Below, one piece after another: positions 43,993-53,702 of a stretch of DNA of 64,000 nucleotides. Source of the DNA: Caldilineaceae bacterium. GTDB taxonomy: Bacteria; Chloroflexota; Anaerolineae; Caldilineales; Caldilineaceae. The first letter of the stretch is position 1; every line of letters begins with the position of its first letter. Below the pieces are notes generated by a model. That model was not told the DNA's origin, made no database searches, and saw only the letters and a program-made list of their open reading frames with translations. A program made the translations under genes and the position numbers. The stretch spans positions 248,001-312,000 of the forward strand of contig JADLDO010000064.1 of the NCBI GenBank assembly GCA_020846635.1, in the 5' to 3' direction.

Positions 43993-45696
43993 ATGATGAT
44001 TAGAGACTCCCTACGTGCCCTGGTTCACGCTGCACTTCAAGCCGCCCAAGACGACGGAAGCTTACCCAGCTTTGAACTGCCCACTGTTGAGATCCAGCGG
44101 CCCAAACAAGCCGAGCATGGCGACTACAGCACCAATGTCGCGTTGGTGGCCGCGGCGCTCGTGCGCAAAGTCGACAACGCCAAAGCCAACCCGCGCCAGA
44201 TCGCTCAAGCGATCGTAGACCATCTCCCCCCCAGCACCATACTCGGTTCTACCGAACTGGCGGGCCCTGGCTTCATCAACCTGCGTTTGTCCGACCAATG
44301 GCTCCAGCAGCAGGTATTGGCGACCATCGCCGCCGGCGACAGCGTGGGCAACATTGATCGCGGACAAGGCCAGCGTTGGCAGGTGGAATATCTCAGCGCC
44401 AATCCAACCGGTCCAGTCCACTATGGCGGCGCGCGCAACGGCGTCTTGGGTGATGCGCTTGCCAACGTGTTGGAAGCAGCAGGCTATTCCGTTCAACGTG
44501 AGTTTTACATCAACGACGGTGGCAACCAGTTCAATATATTTGCAGCCACCCTCTATGCGCGTTATATGCAGCAATTTGGGCATGACGAGCCCCTGCCCGA
44601 CCAGGGCTACCCCGGCGACTATATGATCGACTATGCCAAGCGTATCATCGAGCAGGCGGGAGATCGTTTTGTTGCCCAGCCTAAGGATGAAGTCATCCAG
44701 CAATTCAAAGCCCTGGGGCGCGAGATCGTTCTCGAAGATTTGCACGAAGAAGTGCGCGCCATCGGCATCGAGTACGACAACTGGTTTAGCGAGCAAAGTC
44801 TCTATGACGAGGGCCTAGTCGAGCAGGCGCTTGATTACCTTGACCAGCGCGGCGAACTCATACGTCGTGACGGAGCCATTTGGTTCGAGGCGAGCAAATA
44901 TCCCAAGAACGAAAAAGATGAAGTGGTCGTACGCTCAAACGGCGTCCCCACCTATCTCGCTAGCGACATCGCCTATCACTATGACAAGTTCATCCGCCGC
45001 GGCTTTGACCATGTCGTCAATGTGTGGGCAGTGGATCACCAGGGGCATGTGCCGCGCATGAAAGCCATGATGCAAGCCTTTGGCCTTGACCCCGAACGGC
45101 TGACCATTTTAATGTACGACCTGGTCAAGCTGATTCGCAACGGCCAAGAGGTCAAACTCAGCAAGCGCGCAGGGGAGATCATCACCATCCGCGATGTGGT
45201 TGACGAAGTAGGTGCCGACGCTGTGCGCTTCAACCTCTTGACGCGCAGCCCGGAAAGCACGTTGGAGTTCGATCTAGACCTTGCTGTTGCCCAGAGTAAC
45301 GAAAATCCGGTTTACTATGTGCAGTACAGCCACGCGCGCATCTGCTCCATCCTGGCGCGTGCCGCCAGTGAAGGCTTCGACACCAGCGAGCTGCCCGACA
45401 ACGCCAGCGACATACTGGACTTGCTCACGCATCCTGCCGAGCTTGCGCTGATCCGCAAGCTGCTCGAACTGGAAGAGCAGATCGAACTCGCTGTAGAAAA
45501 ACTCTCCCCCCATAATCTGACCTACTACGCCATCGAATTGGCACGCACCTTCAACGCCTTCTACCGTGATTGCAAGGTAGTCGACGCAGAGCATCCAGAC
45601 CTCAGCCGAGCGCGCTTGCTGCTCTCGCGCGCCAGCCGGGTTGTACTGGCAAAGGTGTTAGGGCTGATCGGCGTGCGCGCCCCCGAATCGATGTAA
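43993..45696 (+). CDS. argS: Arginyl-tRNA synthetase
   Basis: 567 residues, class I. An N-terminal Add1-like domain precedes the HIGH-type motif as SANPTGPVHYGGARNGVLGD (about 135-154, HYGG), then the catalytic fold with DHQGHVPRMKA, the KMSKS equivalent KLSKRAGE (about 389-396) and a helical anticodon-binding domain with YVQYSHARICSI. It loads Arg onto tRNA-Arg. Two ATGs in tandem open the gene; the first is used here. Confidence 0.97.
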   Translation: MMIRDSLRALVHAALQAAQDDGSLPSFELPTVEIQRPKQAEHGDYSTNVALVAAALVRKVDNAKANPRQIAQAIVDHLPPSTILGSTELAGPGFINLRLSDQWLQQQVLATIAAGDSVGNIDRGQGQRWQVEYLSANPTGPVHYGGARNGVLGDALANVLEAAGYSVQREFYINDGGNQFNIFAATLYARYMQQFGHDEPLPDQGYPGDYMIDYAKRIIEQAGDRFVAQPKDEVIQQFKALGREIVLEDLHEEVRAIGIEYDNWFSEQSLYDEGLVEQALDYLDQRGELIRRDGAIWFEASKYPKNEKDEVVVRSNGVPTYLASDIAYHYDKFIRRGFDHVVNVWAVDHQGHVPRMKAMMQAFGLDPERLTILMYDLVKLIRNGQEVKLSKRAGEIITIRDVVDEVGADAVRFNLLTRSPESTLEFDLDLAVAQSNENPVYYVQYSHARICSILARAASEGFDTSELPDNASDILDLLTHPAELALIRKLLELEEQIELAVEKLSPHNLTYYAIELARTFNAFYRDCKVVDAEHPDLSRARLLLSRASRVVLAKVLGLIGVRAPESM

Positions 45697-45726
45697 TCTA
45701 CCAAAGCTACACTACCTTTCCGCTAA

Positions 45727-47346
45727 ATGTCTGTTGAAAGCAACCGTATGGCAACTTCGTATCGAGTACTTGTAAGTGATTCGCTCTCAGATTCCGGGCT
45801 AAAGCCCCTGCGCGCGGCACAAGGCATTGATGTTGATGTTCAAACCAATCTCAGCCACGATCAACTCCTAGAGATCATCGGCGACTATGACGCGCTGCTG
45901 GTACGCAGCAGCACCACCGTCTCCGCAGACGTCATCCAAGCGGGCAAGCGGCTGCGTGTGGTCGCACGCGCCGGTGTGGGCGTTGACAATATTGATGTCG
46001 ATGCCGCCACCCAAGCAGGCGTGATCGTGGTCAATGCCCCCACAGGCAATGTGGTCGCCGCGGCAGAGCATACCATCGCCATGCTGCTTGCATTAGCTCG
46101 CCATATCGCCCAGGCCGATGCCCATGTGCGCGCCGGGCAATGGAAGCGCAACCAATTCTTGGGTGTGGAAGTGCGCGACAAGACACTAGGCACGATAGGT
46201 TTAGGGCGCGTGGCCCAAGAAGTCGTCCGTCGCGCCCAGGGGCTAGGGATGAATGTCATTGCCTTTGATCCTTATGTCACCAGCGAATATGCCACGCAGC
46301 GCGGCGTGCGCTTGGTAGACCTCGACATGCTGATTGCCGAAAGCGATTTTCTCACGGTGCATGTGCCGCTCACCGCACAAACGGCTAACCTCATCGACCG
46401 GCCCCAGTTGCAGCGGATGAAACCCAGCGCACGTATACTCAACGTCGCGCGCGGGGGTGTCATCAATGAGCAAGCGTTGGTCGATGCCCTTGAGGCAGGC
46501 GAAATTGCCGGGGCTGCGCTCGATGTCTTTGCCGAAGAACCGCTTGCCGCAGACAATCCTCTACGCAAAAGCAACAAGATCATCCTTACTCCGCACCTGG
46601 GCGGCAGCACCCACGAAGCCCAAGAGCAGGTTGCCGAGGATGTAGCGTTGCAGGTGATCGATGTCCTTAACGACCGTCCGGCCCGCTATGCCGTCAATGC
46701 GCCCATTATCCCACCCAAGGATCTCGACTTCCTGATTCCCTACATCGATCTAGCCGAGCGTATGGGACGCTTCCTGCAGCAGGTCAGCGGCGAGGGGGGC
46801 ATCAATCGTGTTGAAATTGCCGCCCACGGCGATCTGGCAAACTACGATCTCGCCTATATCAAGGCTGGGGCCATCAAAGGGCTGCTCAGCGACGTGGTCG
46901 ATATTCGGGTGAATCTGGTCAATGCTGCCCTATTAGCCGAGCGCCGCAACATCGATCTGGTAGAGCAGCGCTTGTACCAGCATGAAGCCCGCTATGAGAC
47001 ACTGTTGGTGCTAAAGCTGACGACACCGACCGAGACCTGGACGGTGCGCGGCAGCGTCATACAAGGTGAGCCTTTTATTGTCGGCATCAATGATCTCTGG
47101 GTAGATTTCCCTGCCAGCGGCCATCTGCTGCTGACCTCGCACCGCGATCGCCCAGGAATCATTGGCCGCGTCGGCACACTTTTGGGCCAGTCGGACATCA
47201 ACATCAGCTTTATGCACGTCGGTCGGCGCGGCCCGCGTACCGATGCGATCATGGTCTTAGGCACCGATGAAGCAACGCCCCCTGCGATTATGGAGCAGCT
47301 AGAGGCGCTCAGTCATATCACATGGCTGCGCGCCGTTACTCTATAG
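45727..47346 (+). CDS. serA: D-3-phosphoglycerate dehydrogenase
   Basis: 539 residues. The NAD-binding region has TLGTIGLGRVAQEVVRRAQGLG (about 153-174) and ends with NVARGGVINEQALVDAL; the catalytic His is in LTPHLGGST (near 292). An intervening ASB-type domain (about 325-460) and a C-terminal ACT domain (HRDRPGIIGRVGTLLGQSDINI) place it with the long SerA type that serine can inhibit. First step of serine synthesis. The start may be the second ATG, 7 codons in. Confidence 0.96.
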   Translation: MSVESNRMATSYRVLVSDSLSDSGLKPLRAAQGIDVDVQTNLSHDQLLEIIGDYDALLVRSSTTVSADVIQAGKRLRVVARAGVGVDNIDVDAATQAGVIVVNAPTGNVVAAAEHTIAMLLALARHIAQADAHVRAGQWKRNQFLGVEVRDKTLGTIGLGRVAQEVVRRAQGLGMNVIAFDPYVTSEYATQRGVRLVDLDMLIAESDFLTVHVPLTAQTANLIDRPQLQRMKPSARILNVARGGVINEQALVDALEAGEIAGAALDVFAEEPLAADNPLRKSNKIILTPHLGGSTHEAQEQVAEDVALQVIDVLNDRPARYAVNAPIIPPKDLDFLIPYIDLAERMGRFLQQVSGEGGINRVEIAAHGDLANYDLAYIKAGAIKGLLSDVVDIRVNLVNAALLAERRNIDLVEQRLYQHEARYETLLVLKLTTPTETWTVRGSVIQGEPFIVGINDLWVDFPASGHLLLTSHRDRPGIIGRVGTLLGQSDINISFMHVGRRGPRTDAIMVLGTDEATPPAIMEQLEALSHITWLRAVTL

Positions 47347-47543
47347 ACGTCACCAAACCTCATCAGATTCGTCATTTGATTCGTCTTGGATCTGATGAGA
47401 AGGCACGAACACGCGGCGGCAATTTGTCGCTTTACTTGTAGAAGGGAAACGCCGGTTTTTCTCGCTAGCGAATGCTCGATGGGTCTATTGGCTGCAACTG
47501 TGCAAACGCCCATCTCTAAATAGCCATTACGTCTAGATCGACA

Positions 47544-47549
47544 TATAAT
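47544..47549 (+). promoter_or_regulatory. TATAAT element placed for leaderless transcription
   Basis: TATAAT ends 8 nt before ATG 47558, leaving no room for a ribosome binding site. Confidence 0.5.
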
Positions 47550-47557
47550 CGGGCAGC

Positions 47558-48361
47558 ATGACTGAGGCAACGATGAACCCTACAACCCAATCACCGCTTC
47601 GTCAGCTCGGGCAACTGCGTTCGCTGCTGGTCCTTTGTTTGCTCTGGTTGATCCCGACGTTGGCCTGTGGAAGCTTTGCTCCGCGCCCAACGCCGACACC
47701 TAGCCCTATCCCAGCGACACCTGTGTCTGTTCTATCCGGCACAGACGCGCAGAGCACCACGGTTGCTACCCCTCTTCCACAACTGCCCACCGACACACCG
47801 GTGCCGGCAGCTACCCCAACGGTGACCGTCACAGCCGCCACCGCGCCCACGGGAGGCACTGCGCTGGTAGCAGGACAGCAGGCTCGCGTGACAGCCCCCG
47901 CAGGGCTCAATTATCGCGAATCACCCTCCTCCAACGCCGGCCTGATCGGCCAGTTTGGTACGGGGCTGTTGGTTACGATCCTAGAAGGCCCCGTCTCGGC
48001 GGATAACTTCACTTGGTGGCGCATTGACGATGGGCAGGGCAATGTAGGTTGGGCCGCCGACGGCGATGGCGACACCACCTGGATCAGCCCCCAACTAGGC
48101 GATCCGCAACCTGTCAATCGCCCGCCGCGCGTGGGCGACCGTGTCGTCGTCTCTACCGGACAACTGAGCGTGCGCGCCACGCCAGGCACCGGGGGCCAAC
48201 TGGTAACCCGCGTTGATCCGGGTCAGGAGTTTACCGTCCTCGCGGGGCCACAATCTGCCAATGGACTCAACTGGTACCAAATCCGCTCGGACAACGGCAG
48301 CATCGAAGGCTGGGCTGCCGACGGCGACGGCACAACACGCTGGCTCAGTCCGCTGGAATAA
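47558..48361 (+). CDS. SH3b-domain lipoprotein
   Basis: 267 residues. Signal LLVLCLLWLIPTLAC carries a lipobox (Cys near 38), followed by a Pro/Thr-rich spacer (PRPTPTPSPIPATP). Two bacterial SH3 domains follow: about 107-180 (GLNYRESPSSNAGLIG, GWAADGDGDTTW) and about 189-267 (LSVRATPGTGGQLV, GWAADGDGTTRW). Such modules bind peptidoglycan or other wall polymers outside the membrane. Both repeats share the GWAADGDG loop. Confidence 0.9.
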   Translation: MTEATMNPTTQSPLRQLGQLRSLLVLCLLWLIPTLACGSFAPRPTPTPSPIPATPVSVLSGTDAQSTTVATPLPQLPTDTPVPAATPTVTVTAATAPTGGTALVAGQQARVTAPAGLNYRESPSSNAGLIGQFGTGLLVTILEGPVSADNFTWWRIDDGQGNVGWAADGDGDTTWISPQLGDPQPVNRPPRVGDRVVVSTGQLSVRATPGTGGQLVTRVDPGQEFTVLAGPQSANGLNWYQIRSDNGSIEGWAADGDGTTRWLSPLE

Positions 48362-48389
48362 ACGAGCCGGATTTACCGTCAATAAAACA

Positions 48390-48428
48390 CAGAAGCGGGT
48401 GGCGTATCGGCACGCCACCCGCTTCTGC
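48390..48428. terminator. Bidirectional hairpin terminator
   Basis: CAGAAGCGGGTGGCGT pairs with ACGCCACCCGCTTCTG around ATCGGC. It separates two convergent surface-protein genes. Confidence 0.85.
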
Positions 48429-48458
48429 TGTCAAAGGAAGGAGCTTTGGAAGTATAGC

Positions 48459-50600
48459 TTAGTTAGGAATGACCAGCACCTGGCCTGCGTAGATGAAGTT
48501 CATGTTGTCGATACCGTTCGCGGCTGCCAAGTCATAGGCATTGACGCCATATTCCTCGGCAATCCACCCCAACATATCTCCACCCTGTACCGTATAGGTG
48601 CGGCTGCTTGCCTGTCGCTCAGACGCTTGCGCCGGGCGATCTTCTGCCGTTGGGCGCAAGGCCGGGCCATAGCGCACAGGCGCATCGGCTGGGCGCTCGC
48701 CTTGAACAACCTCGTATGGTTCAGTGGGGCGCGCCTGGTTCTGTGCTGCTCGGGGCTGTTCACCTTCACCCATTGCAGGCCCAGAAGCTCTGTTCCCCAT
48801 CGTGCAGCCGGGAATCTCAAACTTCTGCCCCACATAGATGCTGCTGGCGTCGCTGATCCCATTGGCGCGGATAATGATCTCCATATCGACACCATGATCG
48901 ACCGCAATTTGGCTCAACGCATCCCCAGGCTTGACCACATAAAGGCAGCTTGCCCCCTGATTCTGTTGTGGTCGCTCGCGATCTGGATAGCTGGGCCCTT
49001 GATTCACCGGGCCACCTTGACCAGGATATTGGGCTTCCTGCCGTCCATGCGACTTATCAGGCCTTTGTGAGTCACAGGCACGCAGACTAATCGCATCCAG
49101 ATTAAAGTCCATCTCCACGTTGGTAATGCCAAACTTCTTCCAACCACGGATAAAGAGCACTGTGCTTGTCCCTGGAGCCTCAAAGCGCACTTTGTACTGT
49201 GCCAGCGGGAACGGCTGCGTTCGCGCGGTGATCGGCCCCAAATCCATCGTCGTCCACTCGTCAACCGATTGCCATCCAGCCTCTTTGCCCAGCCCCCATT
49301 GCGCCGCAAAGCGATAGGGGTCATCCTCGTTGCCTTCACCACGCAATTCGCCACGCAAGGTTAGCTCATAGGTTGCGCCGGGACGCAGCCCACCAATCCG
49401 CTGCGAGATGCCCGCATAGCGGTCGGCATCGGTCGGATAGACTGACTTGGAGTTGATCTCGATCAACTGCCCATGCTGTCCATCTGCCACCACAACATCC
49501 CATTCTTCATCATAGAAGCCATAGTTGGCAGCGCCACCATTGGTAAAGGCTTCCCAGCCTCGACCTACATCACCCCACGGCACTTCGACAAAGCCTGCTT
49601 CAAAGCTGCCGTTGTAAATGAGGTCCTCGCCACCACAGGAGAGTGGAGCATCCTGGCTCGGTGCGGCTGGACGATAGCTCGCGCCATCTTGCGGTCTCGA
49701 TTCCTGGGGTCGGTACTCCTGCGGTCGAGACTCGTCGGGCCTTGCCTGCTGAGGCCGGTACTCTTGCGGGCCAGGGCCAGGCTGCTGCACAGGGCCGCCG
49801 ATTCCATCCATTCGTTCGTTGGGATGCTGCGGGCCACCTTGAGGATGGTTGACCGCAGGGCCGGTGAGCGAGATCGCATCCAAATTGACATCGACCTCCT
49901 CATAAGCCACGCCCCACTTCTTCCACACGCGCACAAAGACGGTAATGACCTCGGAATCCGGCACTACTTGCGTCTGGAATGCGCTAAACGCCCCCGGCTC
50001 GGTGCGGTTGTAATAGCTGTTCCAACCGACATCCGTCCAGTTGGTCACGTCGCGCCAGTCGCCTTGCGGCTTGTTGAGCCAGCCGACCTGCACGCTGTAG
50101 CGCCAGGGGTCGCCTTCGAGGTTTGTCGTGCGGATCATCCCACGCAGCGATAACTTATAGGGTCTGCCTGGAACCACACGCGCTGTCTGCGAGATGCCCG
50201 CATAGCGGTCATTGTCGCCCGCAGCCATCCCTTTCGTGTTGATCTCGATCAGTTGGCTGGACTTGCCTTCATAGACCACGGATTCCCATTGATCGTCATA
50301 GAAGCCATAGTTGGCAGCGCCCCCGTTGGTGAAACAATCCCAATGGTTCCCCACCACACCACAGCCATCGACCTGGCGGAAGCCCTGCTCAAAACCGCCA
50401 TTGCCCAGGGCATCCATTTCCGACGCGCTGGTGATAGCCGGCATCGCCGCCACCAACGCCAAAATTGCCACCACGACCAGACCTAAGCCGCCACTGAGCA
50501 AGCGGCGGTGGCTTTGAGGTCTGGCGTGTAACCACTCGCGCAGGCTCTGCGTTACAGAACCTATCTGTTTACGAAATTGCTGAAGTATCTGCTCCCGCAT
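48459..50600 (-). CDS. Membrane-anchored protein with duplicated jelly-roll-like domain and two LysM repeats
   Basis: 713 residues from ATG 50600 with AAGGAGGAA upstream. A basic start and span (GLGLVVVAILALVAAMP, about 38-54) anchor it. Two similar domains (about 65-240 and 330-510) each hold FTNGGAANYGFYD and QLIEINxK. They are joined by a Pro/Gln/Arg-rich linker (ESRPQEYRPQ repeats). A first LysM (YVVKPGDALSQIAVDHG) and a C-terminal LysM (YTVQGGDMLGWIAEEYG) follow. Probably exported and wall-bound through LysM; the repeated domains look carbohydrate-binding. The long frame further upstream is not favoured. Confidence 0.85.
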   Translation of the reverse strand: MREQILQQFRKQIGSVTQSLREWLHARPQSHRRLLSGGLGLVVVAILALVAAMPAITSASEMDALGNGGFEQGFRQVDGCGVVGNHWDCFTNGGAANYGFYDDQWESVVYEGKSSQLIEINTKGMAAGDNDRYAGISQTARVVPGRPYKLSLRGMIRTTNLEGDPWRYSVQVGWLNKPQGDWRDVTNWTDVGWNSYYNRTEPGAFSAFQTQVVPDSEVITVFVRVWKKWGVAYEEVDVNLDAISLTGPAVNHPQGGPQHPNERMDGIGGPVQQPGPGPQEYRPQQARPDESRPQEYRPQESRPQDGASYRPAAPSQDAPLSCGGEDLIYNGSFEAGFVEVPWGDVGRGWEAFTNGGAANYGFYDEEWDVVVADGQHGQLIEINSKSVYPTDADRYAGISQRIGGLRPGATYELTLRGELRGEGNEDDPYRFAAQWGLGKEAGWQSVDEWTTMDLGPITARTQPFPLAQYKVRFEAPGTSTVLFIRGWKKFGITNVEMDFNLDAISLRACDSQRPDKSHGRQEAQYPGQGGPVNQGPSYPDRERPQQNQGASCLYVVKPGDALSQIAVDHGVDMEIIIRANGISDASSIYVGQKFEIPGCTMGNRASGPAMGEGEQPRAAQNQARPTEPYEVVQGERPADAPVRYGPALRPTAEDRPAQASERQASSRTYTVQGGDMLGWIAEEYGVNAYDLAAANGIDNMNFIYAGQVLVIPN

Positions 50601-51149
50601 ATGCGGTTCCTCCTTGATGACAGAATGATGAACCAGACAGGTAGACGCAGGCTCGCTCTGTGGGCGACCGGAAACTGCGCCGTACAACCACCAACTATCC
50701 TCTATGCCGCCTCTGCCCAGCGCATGGATCCCGTTATGAATCACTGTGGGCAGCGAAAAAATTCAACACAAAGCTCAACCATCAGCGATTCGCCGCTTGA
50801 GCGCGTCCACATAGGGATCGCGCCGTCAAGGCAAATGCCAATAGAGTCAAAGACAGATACTCAATTTTTTGGGAAACGGGAGCTACTTCCTCGGAATTGG
50901 CTGCCGGAAACAGCCGCTTCGCACCACTCCCTGTAGGGTTCCATCATTTATGACGCAGTAGTTGCGGAGTGGATACGGCCAATTTTGCGAAATTGGGGAT
51001 AAATTGGGGATAATTTGGAATATCTGGGGAAAACCAGCGATAAATTGGGTAAAAGACAACCCTCCCGGAAGCTGGGGAGCCCTCTGAGCCCGGGAGCCCT
51101 TTGGGTGCGGGAGGGTCATGGGCCAACTCTATTCATTATTGAGAACCGC
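50601..51149. other. 549-base intergenic stretch with short AT-rich repeats
   Basis: It lies between the lysK end and the LysM gene start. It contains TGGGGATAA twice at 11-bp spacing (50994, 51005) plus related words to 51049, and the hairpin repeat copy D at 51060-51115. No gene is seen. Confidence 0.5.
51060..51115. repeat. Dispersed hairpin repeat, copy D (expanded)
   Basis: CCCTCCCGGAAGCT begins and CGGGAGGG (51108-51115) ends an expanded element with a second internal hairpin around GGGAGCCC-type words. It lies downstream of lysK. Confidence 0.6.
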
Positions 51150-52388
51150 TTACTCAGAATGCAGCATCGCGCCCAAATTGCGTAGCGTCTGCTCCAAGAC
51201 CAACACCGCTTGCCAATACTCATGCAAGTGCAGATGCTCATTGGGCGTGTGGTCGAGGCTGCTGTCGCCCGGCCCATAGGCCACAATGGGGCAGCCCCAA
51301 ACGGGCGCAACGACATTCATATCACTCGTCCCCGTCTTGACCACGAATCCCGCCTTTTCATCGGGCGCAATCGTGCGAATCGCGGCCAGGAAGCTGCGTA
51401 CCAACAGCGGGTCACGTTCGCTGCGCCAGGTCTGCTCATAGCCGCGCAGGTGCAAATCCACCGTCGCCGGAACGCCCGCAACGTGGACATCCAAGCCTGC
51501 CCCTTCGGGGATGGCTGTGGGCAATTCTGCCTTCCCCCCCACGCGCCCATTGAGCCACGTCACCAATGCAGAGGCCAACTGCACCACATCAAACGCCGGT
51601 GGCAAGCGGATCCCAATCTGTGCCTCAACCGTGTCATCCATGCTGAGCGTCGTCGCAGTCTGCATCCGGCGCAAGCTCGGCATCAACTGGTCAAAGGTGC
51701 GCGGGCGATCAACGTTGTAATGATCCGCATAGGCCGCGACCCAATTCCACAGATCCACTGCGACCGTTGCCACACCTGCATCCGGCCCCGCAGTGTGCAT
51801 CATCGGCTGTGCCGCGGTTATCTCCACCAACAGCCTGCCCTTATAGCCCAGCGTGACGCGCGACCATCCGCTCGGCTCGCCAATCACACAGGCAGCGGGA
51901 ACCGGATTCTTTACGCCATCAAAGCGATCACGGATGGTGCGGGCTCCTTTGGAGGTTGCAGATTCCTCCTCCACTGCGCCCACCACAACCACGCGCACGT
52001 TGTGGGCGCGTGCCCACGCATCGCCCACGCGCGCCGCTGCTGCCACAAAGGTCGCCAACGGCCCTTTCGCGTCCACGCTCCCGCGGCCATAAAGCGCAGG
52101 CCCAGCCGCTGTCTCCTCAACACGCACAGGAATATCACCCGGCACCGTGTCAATATGGCCCAGCAGCATCAGCACTTGTGGCGCGTCGCTTGCGCCCAAT
52201 TCGCCCACTGCGGAGCCCGCTTCATCCACATAGGCACGCGCGTAACCCAACTCGTGCATCTGTTCAACCAACCAGCGGCTGGCAGCTTCTTCCTGGCGCG
52301 ACAGCGAGGGAATCGCCACTAATCCCTGCAACAGTACCGCGGCGCGCGTTTGGTCTATGGTGGTTGTCGGTGTGAATTCCCGCGTCAT
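51150..52388 (-). CDS. lysK: [LysW]-lysine hydrolase
   Basis: 412 residues from ATG 52388. An M20 metallopeptidase: GHIDTVPGDI (about 77-86, His and Asp ligands), GRGSVDAKGPLA (about 102-113), VVGAVEEESA with the catalytic Glu pair, and TGTSDMN. In the LysW route it releases free lysine (or ornithine) from the carrier protein. Last gene of the minus-strand lysine run, 19 nt after lysJ. The ArgE/DapE families are alternatives, but the context decides for LysK. Confidence 0.93.
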   Translation of the reverse strand: MTREFTPTTTIDQTRAAVLLQGLVAIPSLSRQEEAASRWLVEQMHELGYARAYVDEAGSAVGELGASDAPQVLMLLGHIDTVPGDIPVRVEETAAGPALYGRGSVDAKGPLATFVAAAARVGDAWARAHNVRVVVVGAVEEESATSKGARTIRDRFDGVKNPVPAACVIGEPSGWSRVTLGYKGRLLVEITAAQPMMHTAGPDAGVATVAVDLWNWVAAYADHYNVDRPRTFDQLMPSLRRMQTATTLSMDDTVEAQIGIRLPPAFDVVQLASALVTWLNGRVGGKAELPTAIPEGAGLDVHVAGVPATVDLHLRGYEQTWRSERDPLLVRSFLAAIRTIAPDEKAGFVVKTGTSDMNVVAPVWGCPIVAYGPGDSSLDHTPNEHLHLHEYWQAVLVLEQTLRNLGAMLHSE

Positions 52389-52406
52389 CCCTCTGCCCAT
52401 CTACCC

Positions 52407-53609
52407 TTACGCCGGCAGCACTCCAGCCAACGCCTGGATGCCAATCTCAAGTTCGTCGGGTGTAACAATCAAGGGAGGCAGCAGCCGGATCACGTTGCTC
52501 CCGGCAGGCAGCACCAAGACCCCATAATCATCCATCAGCATTTTGATATAGCGCCCCGCCTTTTCGCGCAACTCAATCCCCACCATCAACCCCGTGCCCC
52601 GGATTTCGCGCACAATCATACGGTCAAGCAAGGTCGCGTTCAGCCGCGCAAAGAGCAGTTCGCCCATCTCGGCAGCATGCTCGATCACCTTTTCATCTTG
52701 GTAAATCTGGATTGCCGCCAGCCCCGCTGCGCTTGCCAGTGGATTGCCGCCAAAGGTGCTGCCATGTGCGCCCTGATAGAGCGCAGTATTCACATGGTCG
52801 TTATAGGCGATCGCCCCCATCGGGAAGCCGCCGCCGATGCCCTTCGCCATGCAAATGATATCCGGCTGCAAATCAAAATGCTGATGCCCAAACCACTTGC
52901 CGGTGCGCCCAAAGCCCGTCTGAATCTCATCGATCATCAGCAGCGCGCCCCGTTCGCGGCAAAGTTTTTCCGCGCCTTGCAGGAACTCTGCCTCGCCCAC
53001 GTTGACGCCCCCTTCCCCCTGCACCGTCTCCAGCACCACGACGCCGATACGCTCATCCAACGCGGCGTCGAGCTTCTCCAGGTTGTTATAGGGCACGTGG
53101 GTCACATCAAGCAGCGGCTCAAATGGCTTGCGGTATTTGGGCTCCCAAGTCATCGAAACCGCGCCAATCGTGCGCCCGTGGAAGCTGCGCATGGTAGCGA
53201 TGATGCCCGTACGCTCGGTGACCAAACGCGCAAACTTCAAGCCGCCATCAATCGCCTCAGCCCCACTGTTGGCGAGGAAGATGTGATTCAAATGTGCGGG
53301 CAGCACCTCGGCAAGCTTGGCGGCAAAGAGCGCGCGGGTGTCATTATAGAGAAAGTTGGGACACGCGATCAGCGTCTGTGCCTGTTTTGCCAGTGCCGCG
53401 CTCAACACCGGATGACTATGCCCCAACATCGCCACCCCTTGCGCCGCGGTCAAATCCAAATAGCGTTTGCCCGTCGTATCCCAGAGCCAGCAGCCCTCAC
53501 CGCGCGCAAAGACTGCCTCGCCCCGCCGCTGTGTTGTTCCCCCCAGCAGCCGTTCTTCAATCTCCGCTAAGTTTGGTTTCAAACTTGCTGATACCATCGC
53601 GTCACTCAT
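52407..53609 (-). CDS. lysJ: [LysW]-aminoadipate semialdehyde aminotransferase
   Basis: 400 residues, class III PLP aminotransferase: FHGRTIGAVSMTW (about 150-162), LMIDEIQTGFGRTG (with the PLP Asp) and the PLP lysine in CMAKGIGGGFPMGA (near 258). ArgD/LysJ-type; it aminates the carrier-bound semialdehyde from glutamate. Hairpin copy B lies between it and lysZ. Confidence 0.93.
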   Translation of the reverse strand: MSDAMVSASLKPNLAEIEERLLGGTTQRRGEAVFARGEGCWLWDTTGKRYLDLTAAQGVAMLGHSHPVLSAALAKQAQTLIACPNFLYNDTRALFAAKLAEVLPAHLNHIFLANSGAEAIDGGLKFARLVTERTGIIATMRSFHGRTIGAVSMTWEPKYRKPFEPLLDVTHVPYNNLEKLDAALDERIGVVVLETVQGEGGVNVGEAEFLQGAEKLCRERGALLMIDEIQTGFGRTGKWFGHQHFDLQPDIICMAKGIGGGFPMGAIAYNDHVNTALYQGAHGSTFGGNPLASAAGLAAIQIYQDEKVIEHAAEMGELLFARLNATLLDRMIVREIRGTGLMVGIELREKAGRYIKMLMDDYGVLVLPAGSNVIRLLPPLIVTPDELEIGIQALAGVLPA

Positions 53610-53653
53610 GCTACCCTCCTTGTCGCTCTGTTGCCATACCCCCGACCACTACA

Positions 53654-53676
53654 CCCTCCCAGAAGCTTCCGGGAGG
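53654..53676. repeat. Dispersed hairpin repeat, copy B
   Basis: CCCTCCC, the core GAAGCTTCCGGGAGG, and a short loop, between lysZ and lysJ. Confidence 0.7.
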
Positions 53677-53702
53677 ATCCCCACAGTCATCTCTTATGTC
53701 AA

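Noticed and set aside
50994..51013. DnaA boxes marking a replication origin
   Set aside because: TTATCCCCA is one mismatch from the consensus, only two copies occur, and no dnaA, dnaN or parAB genes are near.
51210..52322. 370-codon plus-strand frame over lysK
   Set aside because: Antisense shadow of a recognised M20 peptidase, rich in His and Arg, without motifs.
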